Assembly (NCBI GenBank): GCA_035625725.1
Contig: DASPPB010000042.1
Span: 1 to 9,636 of the forward strand
DNA length: 9,636 nt
Reading direction: 5' to 3'
Origin: GJ-E10 sp035625725
Lineage (GTDB): Bacteria > Pseudomonadota > Gammaproteobacteria > Burkholderiales > Burkholderiaceae_F
The notes beneath the pieces are model-generated. The model did no database searches, had not been told where the DNA came from, and saw nothing but the letters and a program-made list of their open reading frames with translations. Position 1 is the stretch's first letter. Every line of letters begins with the position of its first letter. The translations under genes were made by a program, and so were the position numbers. This document shows positions 1 to 6,292 of the stretch, one piece after another.

Positions 1-1168
1 CGACTTGCATCGCAATGGAGGCGATCGGCCCCACGCGCGCACCCGTCGGCTTTTGCGCCGGAGCAAGCTGCGCCGCGGCCAGGCCCACGAGCCAGGCCGG
101 ACCGATCAGCGCGACATAGAGCTGCCGGTCGTTGGCGACATCAAGACGCGGCAGCACGGAGTTTGTCGGCAAAAGCCAGAGGAAAAACCACAGAGTCCCA
201 AAGCCCAATGCCGGTCGTCGACGCAGCTGATGGATACCTGCGGCAATTGCCGAAAGAATCACGAAGGCGCGCACCCAGGATGCGGCGTCGGAGACGCTTG
301 TGGCGGGCAGCGCAGGGTCCGGATTGACGGGCGTAATGCAAGCCAGCTGCCCGAAGAACCAGAAAATCGCGTCGGCCTGCGTGAGCAGGTTCGTTCCAAT
401 GCCGCGCGCGTGAACACTGGCTTCGAGCAGCCGCTGGTAGGGCTGCCACGCCAGCGCTACGGCGAGCGCAACCCCGGACAGAGCCAGATGGGCGGCGGCC
501 GGCGCGAGGGGGGCGCGCCCAGGGGCGGAGGATGCGGACGAAGACGCCGAGAGCGGTTGCGCGACGCGGTACCAGAGCGCCATGGCAAGCGGCAGGACGA
601 CCACCGTCTCCTTAACCGCGAGCGCCAGGGCAAAGAGGAGGAGCGACGCAATCCAGCGCCATAGCGGGCGAGACGCGCCAGCACTTCGTGCCCAAAGAAG
701 AAGCGAGGCGAGCGCAAAACAAGCCGAGAGCGAGCTCGAGCGTCCCGAAACATAGGTGACCGCCTCGGTCTGCACGGGGTGCAGGGCGAAGATCAGCGCT
801 GAAGCCACCGCCGCGCTGCGCGCAACCCGCGGGTCGCGACCCTGGCTTGCTGCGAGCGTGTGGAGCAGCGCGTAGACGAGCAGCGTGTTGGTCGCGTGCA
901 CGGCGATGTTGACGGCGCGAAATTGCGCAGGTTGCCCGCCCAGCTCGTTATTGAGCGCGTACGTGAGCTTCAGCAGCGGTCGAATCCCCGGCATCGAAGC
1001 GGCCCAGGAGGCAGCCGAGGCCACACGCCCGTCGCCCACGATCACGCTCCAGTCGTCAAACTGAAAACTCGCCGACAGGGACGGCAGATACGTGGCAATT
1101 GCAGCAAGAACGCAAGCCAGGGGCCAGAGTCGATCGGCCGCCTTGGCGCGCAAGGCGCCGCCTGTCAT
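1..1168 (-). CDS. TMTC/PMT-like multi-membrane glycosyltransferase (C-terminus off window)
   Basis: The reading frame runs without a stop from ATG 1168-1166 to the left edge, giving 389 residues of N-terminal sequence. It is dominated by hydrophobic segments (about 15-30, 85-106, 116-130, 146-160, 171-198, 228-242, 303-312, 324-335, 352-366). Motifs match the bacterial relatives of the TMTC O-mannosyltransferases in the PMT/GT-C fold: FDDWSVI at 37-43 (the DD pair in the first extracytoplasmic loop is the usual catalytic site), RPLLKLTYALN around 63-73, HPVQTEAVTYVSGRSS at 130-145, and PRLDVANDRQLY at 340-351. Relatives normally carry C-terminal TPR repeats, which would lie beyond the edge. 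They use polyprenyl-phosphate sugars to glycosylate proteins at the membrane; the substrate here is unknown. The start overlaps the stop of the carboxypeptidase gene (ATGA) and lacks a clear ribosome-binding site, so translation is probably coupled. Shorter frames on both strands across this stretch are shadows. The family call is firm; the sugar and acceptor are not. Confidence 0.85.
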   Translation of the reverse strand, partial: MTGGALRAKAADRLWPLACVLAAIATYLPSLSASFQFDDWSVIVGDGRVASAASWAASMPGIRPLLKLTYALNNELGGQPAQFRAVNIAVHATNTLLVYALLHTLAASQGRDPRVARSAAVASALIFALHPVQTEAVTYVSGRSSSLSACFALASLLLWARSAGASRPLWRWIASLLLFALALAVKETVVVLPLAMALWYRVAQPLSASSSASSAPGRAPLAPAAAHLALSGVALAVALAWQPYQRLLEASVHARGIGTNLLTQADAIFWFFGQLACITPVNPDPALPATSVSDAASWVRAFVILSAIAAGIHQLRRRPALGFGTLWFFLWLLPTNSVLPRLDVANDRQLYVALIGPAWLVGLAAAQLAPAQKPTGARVGPIASIAMQV

Positions 1169-2091
1169 GGCGGGTCGGGCGCGGATTGCGCCGCGAGATC
1201 GAAGGCCTCAAAAAGAATGCCCGCGGCCACGCCCCAGCGATTGGGCGAATCGAGCAAAACCAGCCACACCTCGTGGGGCCCGCGCCGGGCCAGGGCGATC
1301 AGGCAGCGACCTGCCTCGCTCGTAAACCCGCTTTTGACTCCGATGACGCCATCCATCTGGCCCAGCAACACGTTGCCGTTGTCAAAGTGCAGATGTTCTC
1401 CCGCCATGGTGTCAATGGATGCATTGCGCCGGCCCACGGCGGCCGCAATTGCGGGGTACTCGTAGGCGGCCTGTGCAAGACGCAAGAGGTCGCGCGCGGT
1501 CGTGTGCTGCCCCGCTGCGTCCAGACCGCAGGGGTTGACGAAATGCGATGCGCTCATCCCGAGCTCATGCGCGCGCTCGTTCATCTCATGCGCGAATCTC
1601 GCAAAGGAGCCGGCGGCGTGCTCGACCAACGCCGCGCAGGCGTCGTTGGCCGAACGCATCAGCATGGCTGTCATGGCGTCATCGGCGCGCAGCGAGTCGC
1701 CCGCGCGCAACCCCAGGTGCACCGCGGGCATTGCCGCCGCGCTTTCGCTCACGCGAATTGCGGACTTCGGGTCCCAATTCTTGTCCAGAAGGACGATCGC
1801 GGTCAGGAGTTTCGCGAGCGATGCGGGCGCGCGCGGGGTATCGATGGCGCGGCCCCAGGCCACGCGGCCGTCGATTTGGACGGCGTAGGCTGCGGCGGCA
1901 GAGGGGTAGCGATCCACCGGTGAGGCCACAGCGCTTGCGCCGGCGGCCCAAGCCAGGGTCGCGGCGGCAAAGCCTGCGGCCGCGAACGCCGCGCGCAGCG
2001 CGCCTGAGCTATGGGCCCTAGTACTTCGCGGTCTTTGCGCCTTTCGGCCGAGCCGACGCGAGGCAAATCGCGGACCCGAAAGAAGCTGCAT
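1165..2091 (-). CDS. D-alanyl-D-alanine carboxypeptidase-type serine hydrolase (peptidase S11)
   Basis: The product is 308 residues with all three penicillin-binding-protein motifs in order: SLAK (nucleophile Ser91, Lys94), SAN (147-149) and KSG (253-255, a KTG variant). Enzymes of this family trim the terminal D-Ala from peptidoglycan stem peptides in the periplasm. A basic N-terminal stretch of about 28 residues leads into a hydrophobic Ala-rich segment (about 30-57) that reads as a long signal sequence or membrane anchor. The chain ends about 55 residues after KSG, so the C-terminal domain II and amphipathic anchor of PBP5/6-type enzymes are absent. The ATG at 2091 shares one base with the stop of the upstream DUF3617 gene (TGATG); a TTG one codon earlier is the alternative start. 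The 3' end overlaps the next gene by four bases. Beta-lactamase activity is unlikely given the KSG box and overall resemblance, though specificity cannot be proven from sequence. Confidence 0.9.
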   Translation of the reverse strand: MQLLSGPRFASRRLGRKAQRPRSTRAHSSGALRAAFAAAGFAAATLAWAAGASAVASPVDRYPSAAAAYAVQIDGRVAWGRAIDTPRAPASLAKLLTAIVLLDKNWDPKSAIRVSESAAAMPAVHLGLRAGDSLRADDAMTAMLMRSANDACAALVEHAAGSFARFAHEMNERAHELGMSASHFVNPCGLDAAGQHTTARDLLRLAQAAYEYPAIAAAVGRRNASIDTMAGEHLHFDNGNVLLGQMDGVIGVKSGFTSEAGRCLIALARRGPHEVWLVLLDSPNRWGVAAGILFEAFDLAAQSAPDPP

Positions 2092-3206
2092 CAATGACCA
2101 AACAGACCCTTTATCAGGCTCGTGCCTTTGTTGATCGCGTTGGTCGCAGCGTCCTTGGCCTGATCGACGGTGGGACTACCGCCTTGCTGCTGCGATGTGT
2201 TGCCGGCAGCACCCTGCGCTGGCGGCGTTGCTGGGGCGGTTGAGCCCGTCGCACCTGCTGTCGCGCCCGCTCCCGCAGATCCTGCGACAGTTCCCGACGG
2301 GCTCGTGCGGGTTTGCTGGGCCGCGTAGCGGCTGCAGAACTCGCCATAGGGCGAACCCAGAAGCGCCGACGATTCCCGTCCGCTGCACTCGCGCTGAGCG
2401 AGCGCGCCCGCTTGCGCGGGGCACTGTCCCACGACAAACGCCGCTTGGGTCCGGCCATCGGCACCGGCGCAGAGCTTGTTACGCAGCTGCGACATGTCGA
2501 TTGAGCACAGCTGGCCGGAGGCAGTCAAGGGGTGCGCCATTGCAGTGCGCATGTTGGGGGGGAGGTTCGCGACCGCGGCGTCGCCTTGCTCGCGCGAGGC
2601 GAGCGCCGAGTATCCGTCGACGGTGCGCACGTGATCGCAATACGCTCGCACGCTATCGGCGTCCTTGCACTGGGCCATGGGCCCGACGAAGACCATGGTT
2701 TCCAGTTTCTTTGCGCTGTCGGCACAGGCCGCCTGCATGTTGGCCGCGTTTTGTCCCTTCAACTGCTCTGCCATCGCTCGCGCCTGCTGCCCCTGCGCAC
2801 TCGGATCGCATGTGCCCGTGAGCTTTTGGCCCTCCATATTCATGGTCATCTGGCCTTTCTCCGATGTCATGAGCATCTGGCCTTTGTAGTGGTCGGGTCC
2901 GTCGTACACCATCTCAACCGTGGCGTCCGCGGGATGCGCGCCGCTGCAATGCATCTTCAGCGTCTGCTTGTTGCCGACGCGTTTGTTTTCGGTGATCTGG
3001 CAATTGCTGTCGGTCTTAACGGGTGCCGCGTCGGTGCGATGCGCCGCACAGACCTCGGAGGTGTTGGAGGGCATGGTCATTGCGCCCATCGTCATGGAAG
3101 AGGTGATTCGCCAGCGATCGCCCGTCTCGTCACTGCGGGAGGGCGATGCGAAGGTCACGCCGATGGCGGCGGCGAGTAACAGCACATAGGGGGTGCGACG
3201 CTTCAT
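2091..3206 (-). CDS. Secreted DUF3617-family protein with Cys-rich extension
   Basis: The product is 371 residues. It begins with a signal peptide (KRR, then a hydrophobic run to about 20, with likely cleavage near ASPSRSDE), so the mature protein should be periplasmic. Residues about 30-135 look like DUF3617: an early Trp (WRITSS), Met-rich beta-type segments, paired cysteines (53, 69, 87, 133) and a closing GTCDP. The usual family member ends near there at about 150-165 residues. This one continues with a second cysteine-rich part (Cys161, 180, 190, 234, 246, 262, 274, 291), then a Gly/Ala/Ser/Thr/Pro linker (about 300-345) and an amphipathic lysine-containing tail. Twelve cysteines, an even number, suit disulfide bonding. 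ATG 3206 is chosen over an upstream in-frame start because it follows a strong Shine-Dalgarno (3215-3223) and begins the signal peptide directly. It is the first gene of the unit with the carboxypeptidase and glycosyltransferase. The function of DUF3617 is not known. Confidence 0.85.
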   Translation of the reverse strand: MKRRTPYVLLLAAAIGVTFASPSRSDETGDRWRITSSMTMGAMTMPSNTSEVCAAHRTDAAPVKTDSNCQITENKRVGNKQTLKMHCSGAHPADATVEMVYDGPDHYKGQMLMTSEKGQMTMNMEGQKLTGTCDPSAQGQQARAMAEQLKGQNAANMQAACADSAKKLETMVFVGPMAQCKDADSVRAYCDHVRTVDGYSALASREQGDAAVANLPPNMRTAMAHPLTASGQLCSIDMSQLRNKLCAGADGRTQAAFVVGQCPAQAGALAQRECSGRESSALLGSPYGEFCSRYAAQQTRTSPSGTVAGSAGAGATAGATGSTAPATPPAQGAAGNTSQQQGGSPTVDQAKDAATNAINKGTSLIKGLFGH

Positions 3207-3214
3207 GATTAGGA

Positions 3215-3223
3215 CTCCTCCTC
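3215..3223 (-). promoter_or_regulatory. Ribosome-binding site of the DUF3617 gene
   Basis: The minus strand reads GAGGAGGAG eight bases before ATG 3206. This is a near-perfect Shine-Dalgarno, and it fixes the start at 3206 instead of the longer in-frame extension to 3269. Confidence 0.8.
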
Positions 3224-3442
3224 GTCGGGGTGTGCGAGTTCTCGGTCGCAGTTCGGGGCCCGGACGCAAATATGATGCAGAAGATTGCGCTTCCGCGAAA
3301 CTTTATTTGTATTCGTCGCGCCGCTTGCTCGTCCTGCCGCCCTGCGTCGTGACCGAAAAGTCCGCGCAAAAACAGAGGCTTGGCGCAAATAGCGGTCGCG
3401 TCGCGGCCGATTCTTGATTGCGCCCGGAATTCTCGCGGGGCG

Positions 3443-3722
3443 TTCGCGGACATGGGGTCCCGATAGCGGCTTTCAGCCGCGTTGACGTCGCCGGGGCGAA
3501 CTTTGCAAGGGCCGCGGCTTCGCGGACATTTGCGCAACCCAATGCGCGCAGGCGCTGGCCCACATCGAACAGTTTTTTTACTCCCTGTTGAAAGTCGCAG
3601 TAAAGCGCTTCTTTGAGGAGCGGCGCCGCGGGCTCTTCACACCCCAAGACTGCTTGGCTCCGGGCGGGGTGGTTCTAGCCCCCAGCGTGGCTGGCATCTG
3701 CGCTGCTTTGCCTTTCGCGGAC
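3443..3722. repeat. Dispersed TTCGCGGAC repeat, three copies
   Basis: TTCGCGGACAT occurs at 3443-3453 and again at 3519-3529 as a perfect 11-base direct repeat. The first nine bases recur at 3714-3722. All are in the same orientation within the non-coding stretch. The role is unknown: they could be protein-binding sites upstream of the DUF3617 operon, remnants of a duplication, or chance in GC-rich sequence. Confidence 0.45.
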
Positions 3723-3729
3723 CAGCGCC

Positions 3730-4761
3730 TCAGGCCAGGTACCTCGCATAGCCGTGGTGCCGATAGGCTGCGTCGCTGTCGAGCATCTGCACGCGAAACG
3801 AGGGCGGGACCGTGTGACCTTTGCGCACCAGCATCTGGATGGGATTCGTGTCGCGCGCCCGAAATCCCCCTCGGGTCAGGGCGTCGGAGAGCAAGGCGTC
3901 GTTGGCGACAGCGGCGAGCTCGGCAACGCCCGGATCTTGCCGCGCCGCGTTGACCGCGCATTGCACCAGCGCGCGCCAGTCGCTGGGCTCCCTCGAGTCG
4001 ACCCAGCAGTCGACCAGGCGCGCCTGTCCCGGCACGAATGCGAGCAGAAAGTAGCCTCGGGCGCTGCCCGCTTTGTCCACGCGGTGCATCGCCATGGTGG
4101 CGATCGGACACTTGAGCAAGTAGGCAAAAAGGGCGCCGCTGCGCTCCAGTACGGCGCCATCGGCGCCCGCGCGCGGCAACACGGCGTCCAGGCTCGGGAG
4201 CTGGTTTGGCGAAAGCCGTTGCCACTTCCATTGGTCACCGAGGTGCGTGGACGCAGACAAGGCCCAAAGGGTGCTTCGGGCAAGCTTGGGCAGCGTCTTC
4301 CAGCCCCAGTGCGGCGAGTTGGTGAGATAGCGCAGGGGGTGGAGCACTCGCACGTACTCGGTCTCCGTGCTGCACTGACGAAACCCGATTGCCGGCAGCG
4401 ATCGCAAGGTGTCTTCGTTTCCTCCCACACCGATCAGCGCATCGGCGAGCCAGCCGATTTGCTTTAAAAGCGTGACTCCCGCCCCTACGCGCCCCGGTGC
4501 CGCCGCCCAGTCGATCAGGTGCAGCATGCGGGCGCGCTGGCCGTTCCAGATGCAGGTGCTGGGCACGACGCCCGCGTGGGCAAAAATCTCCGCCCCGCGC
4601 GCCAGGACGTAGGAGCGCGCCCCGGGCCAATCCGGCCGCTCCTGCCAGTACTTCCAGTGCATGTCGCGCTCGCCCGATCGCGCGTGTAGGCCCGCGCTAT
4701 CGAGGAGCGCGACAATCGCGGGCCGATCGCTCGCGGTGGTGGGACGAAAGGAGAAACTCAC
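3730..4761 (-). CDS. GNAT-type N-acetyltransferase-like protein, two-domain length
   Basis: The product is 343 residues from a GTG start. The N-terminal part (about 3-140) opens like a GNAT domain (FRPTTASDRPAIVALL), followed by the HWKYWQERPDW segment, a central strand with LHLIDWAA (80-87), then GAGVTLLK and GGNEDTLRSLPAIGFR. These are typical of a subgroup of GNAT/FemAB-like proteins found in polysaccharide and secondary-metabolite loci. The second half (about 175-343) again contains GNAT-like features (RGYFLLAFV, a late GGFRARD, a closing DSDAAY), so the protein may be a tandem-GNAT fusion. Such enzymes move an acyl group from acyl-CoA or an acyl carrier to an amine; the substrate cannot be read here. 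It is the last gene of the five-gene unit, 66 bases after the NTF2-like gene. No Shine-Dalgarno precedes the GTG. An in-frame TGA at 4795-4797 bars a much longer product. Confidence 0.75.
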   Translation of the reverse strand: MSFSFRPTTASDRPAIVALLDSAGLHARSGERDMHWKYWQERPDWPGARSYVLARGAEIFAHAGVVPSTCIWNGQRARMLHLIDWAAAPGRVGAGVTLLKQIGWLADALIGVGGNEDTLRSLPAIGFRQCSTETEYVRVLHPLRYLTNSPHWGWKTLPKLARSTLWALSASTHLGDQWKWQRLSPNQLPSLDAVLPRAGADGAVLERSGALFAYLLKCPIATMAMHRVDKAGSARGYFLLAFVPGQARLVDCWVDSREPSDWRALVQCAVNAARQDPGVAELAAVANDALLSDALTRGGFRARDTNPIQMLVRKGHTVPPSFRVQMLDSDAAYRHHGYARYLA

Positions 4762-4827
4762 AAAGCGAGGGCGTAAGTCCGTGAGGACTCGCAGTCAGGC
4801 GGGAGGATTTCGCTCCTGGTCCGCGGC

Positions 4828-5211
4828 CTAGTGCGGCACGAAAAACTCGGTGTAGCTGCCGATGCGCCCGTCGCGCACTTCGACCAGGTCCACGAGATCC
4901 GTCGGAATGACCGTGCCGGTGATCTTGGAGTGGATCGTGCAACGCCAGTGCACCGCAGCCTTGGCGCCTTCGATGACGATGGACACGGTACTCTGATCGG
5001 TCATCCGGAATGTCTTGATCATCATGTTGAGCCAGGTGCGGATCTGGATGGTGCCAACGGCCGATATGGAGATCGGCTTACCGTCACTGGCTCCGGCGAT
5101 GCGAAACTTTGCATCGTCGGCAAAAGTGCGGCACAGCGTATCGAGATCGCCGCCAACCCGCGCAGCGTACAGCGTTTGAAGCAGTCGCTCGATCTGAACG
5201 CGATCCGTCAT
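4828..5211 (-). CDS. NTF2-like / SnoaL-like small protein
   Basis: The product is 127 residues. It starts with two helices (TDRVQIERLLQTLYAAR and GDLDTLCRTFADDAKFRI), followed by strands that end in VDLVEVRDGRIGSYTEFFVPH. That is the classic cone-shaped NTF2 fold, shared by SnoaL-like cyclases, ketosteroid isomerases and many binding proteins. No definite catalytic residue can be assigned. The start at 5211 is chosen because the fold begins there and a GGAG lies eight bases upstream on the minus strand. A longer frame to GTG 5280 adds 23 residues that do not fit the fold. It sits between the hydrolase and acetyltransferase genes on the same strand, so it may isomerise, cyclise or bind the intermediate of this pathway; that role is inference. 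Confidence 0.8.
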   Translation of the reverse strand: MTDRVQIERLLQTLYAARVGGDLDTLCRTFADDAKFRIAGASDGKPISISAVGTIQIRTWLNMMIKTFRMTDQSTVSIVIEGAKAAVHWRCTIHSKITGTVIPTDLVDLVEVRDGRIGSYTEFFVPH

Positions 5212-5332
5212 CTTCCAAACTCCATGAATCCAAAACGGTAGGCCGCCTTGCCCCGTCTCCCGGCGCGAGAACCATCGCACCGGGCGCGCCCAATTCTTAG
5301 CAAGCGGGGCAATCTCCGCGACGACAACCGCA

Positions 5333-6268
5333 TTATGTCAGCAAGAAGCGGATGTCCGCGCCGATTCGCGCGCGCGCAGTGCGCGCATACGGAATTACGG
5401 CAGCCATTCCATAGAACAGATGGATCATGCCCGGGTGGCAAAAATACTTCGTGCGCACGCCGGCTTGTGCGAGCCGATCGGCGTAGGCCTTGCCTTCGTC
5501 GCACAGCGGATCGAATTCCGCCGTGTGTATGCACGCGGGGGGTACCTTGCCGATGTCGGGCGCGCGAAGCGGGGAGACACGGGGATCGGCGGGATCGACT
5601 CCCTCGGGAAGATAGTGCATCAGATCGTGCTCGAGGGTCGCCATATCGACCAGATAGCCTTCCCCATAGGCACGTCGTGAGTCGGTCTGTGCGCAAAAAT
5701 CCATGATCGGGCACAAAAGGAACTGCGCGGCCAGTTCCAACTGCGGTTGGCCAGCCGCCATCTGGCAGACCACCGCCGCGAGCGTCGCACCGGCGGAGTC
5801 GCCGCCCACGATGATGCGCTTGGGGTCGATGTCGAATTGCGCGGCGTTGCCGGCGATCCATTGCGTCGCGGACCAGCAATCGGAAATGGCCGCCGGGAAG
5901 CGATGCTCTGGCGCCAGGCGGTAATCGAGCGCAATGACCCGGCAGCCGCTTGCGTTGGCGAGCGAGCGGCACAGGCCATCGTGCGATTCGAGGCTGCCCG
6001 CGACCAGACCCCCGCCATGAAAGAAAACCAGCGCGGGCAGCGGCCCGGCCGGGGCACCGATGGGCGTGTAGATCCGGACCGCGCGTTGATCTTCCGCGCC
6101 CGGTACCGTTGCGTTGTCGATGCGCGCAACCTCCTCGACGGGGCCAAAAAACCCCATCAAGTTCAGGAGCGCGCGACGACGCTCGGCTACCGTGAGGCTG
6201 CGAGCGCTGGGCGGGTTGGTTGCGGCCAGCGCGCCCAGAAACCTCCGGGCGCTGGGATCAAGCGGCAT
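5333..6268 (-). CDS. HSL-family (lipase/esterase type IV) alpha/beta hydrolase
   Basis: The product is 311 residues, normal for the hormone-sensitive-lipase-like family. The oxyanion-hole motif HGGG is at 84-87, DYRLAPEHRFPA lies around 115-126, and the nucleophile elbow GDSAG is at 156-160 (Ser158). The acid is Asp253 in FDPLCDEG, and the base is His283 in MIHLFYG, where the family more often has HGF. Relatives hydrolyse short-chain carboxylic esters, and some act on thioesters or amides. There is no signal peptide, so it should be cytoplasmic. It begins 24 bases after the ligase stop with only a weak ribosome-binding site. In this cluster it could release a product from its carrier or cleave a blocking group; that is inference. 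Confidence 0.92.
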   Translation of the reverse strand: MPLDPSARRFLGALAATNPPSARSLTVAERRRALLNLMGFFGPVEEVARIDNATVPGAEDQRAVRIYTPIGAPAGPLPALVFFHGGGLVAGSLESHDGLCRSLANASGCRVIALDYRLAPEHRFPAAISDCWSATQWIAGNAAQFDIDPKRIIVGGDSAGATLAAVVCQMAAGQPQLELAAQFLLCPIMDFCAQTDSRRAYGEGYLVDMATLEHDLMHYLPEGVDPADPRVSPLRAPDIGKVPPACIHTAEFDPLCDEGKAYADRLAQAGVRTKYFCHPGMIHLFYGMAAVIPYARTARARIGADIRFLLT

Positions 6269-6292
6269 GGGCTAAGCGGTGTGGGACGCGGC

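Larger units (their letters stand above)
3207..3729. other. 523-bp gene-free stretch between the two minus-strand operons
   Basis: No reading frame here resembles a protein family or has a good start. The part nearest the DUF3617 gene (about 3260-3320) is richer in A/T than its surroundings and contains TACAAATAAAG-like and CATATTTG stretches on the minus strand. That is a plausible promoter zone, but no convincing -35/-10 pair was found. The rest holds small GC hairpins: 3466-3480 (GCGGCT, 3-base loop, AGCCGC), 3512-3525 (CCGCG, 4-base loop, CGCGG), 3682-3694 (CCAGC, 3-base loop, GCTGG), and an inverted repeat 3700-3705/3723-3728 directly after the stop of the acetyltransferase gene. None is followed by a U run in the direction of transcription, so none is a clear intrinsic terminator. 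A T7 tract at 3573-3579 sits inside a weak AACAG/CTGTT repeat. Confidence 0.6.

Noticed and set aside
5..664. 219-codon plus-strand frame
   Set aside because: Very Arg/Gly-rich and antisense to the TMTC-like gene, whose frame gives coherent membrane segments and motifs.
1099..1923. 274-codon plus-strand frame
   Set aside because: Antisense to the carboxypeptidase, which has SLAK, SAN and KSG in order.
2000..2091. Twin-arginine signal in the carboxypeptidase N-terminus
   Set aside because: RR occurs in the basic region, but it does not match the SRRxFLK pattern and the hydrophobic segment is too far downstream.
3568..3589. T7 tract within an AACAG/CTGTT repeat as an intrinsic terminator
   Set aside because: The stem is only 5 bp with a 12-base loop, the T tract lies inside the loop, and no plus-strand gene ends there.
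3303..3647. 114-codon minus-strand frame from a TTG start in the gene-free stretch
   Set aside because: No good ribosome-binding site, no family resemblance and a C-terminal half of low plausibility. A stretch such as KKLFDVGQRLRALG looks mildly protein-like, so a decayed gene cannot be excluded.
3700..3728. Inverted repeat GCGCTG/CAGCGC just after the acetyltransferase stop as a terminator
   Set aside because: The loop is 17 bases and no U run follows on the minus strand; it may still form a weak hairpin.
4775..4791. Small hairpin AGTCC-4-base loop-GGACT between the NTF2-like and acetyltransferase genes
   Set aside because: A 5-bp stem in GC-rich sequence is expected by chance, and no further structure supports it.
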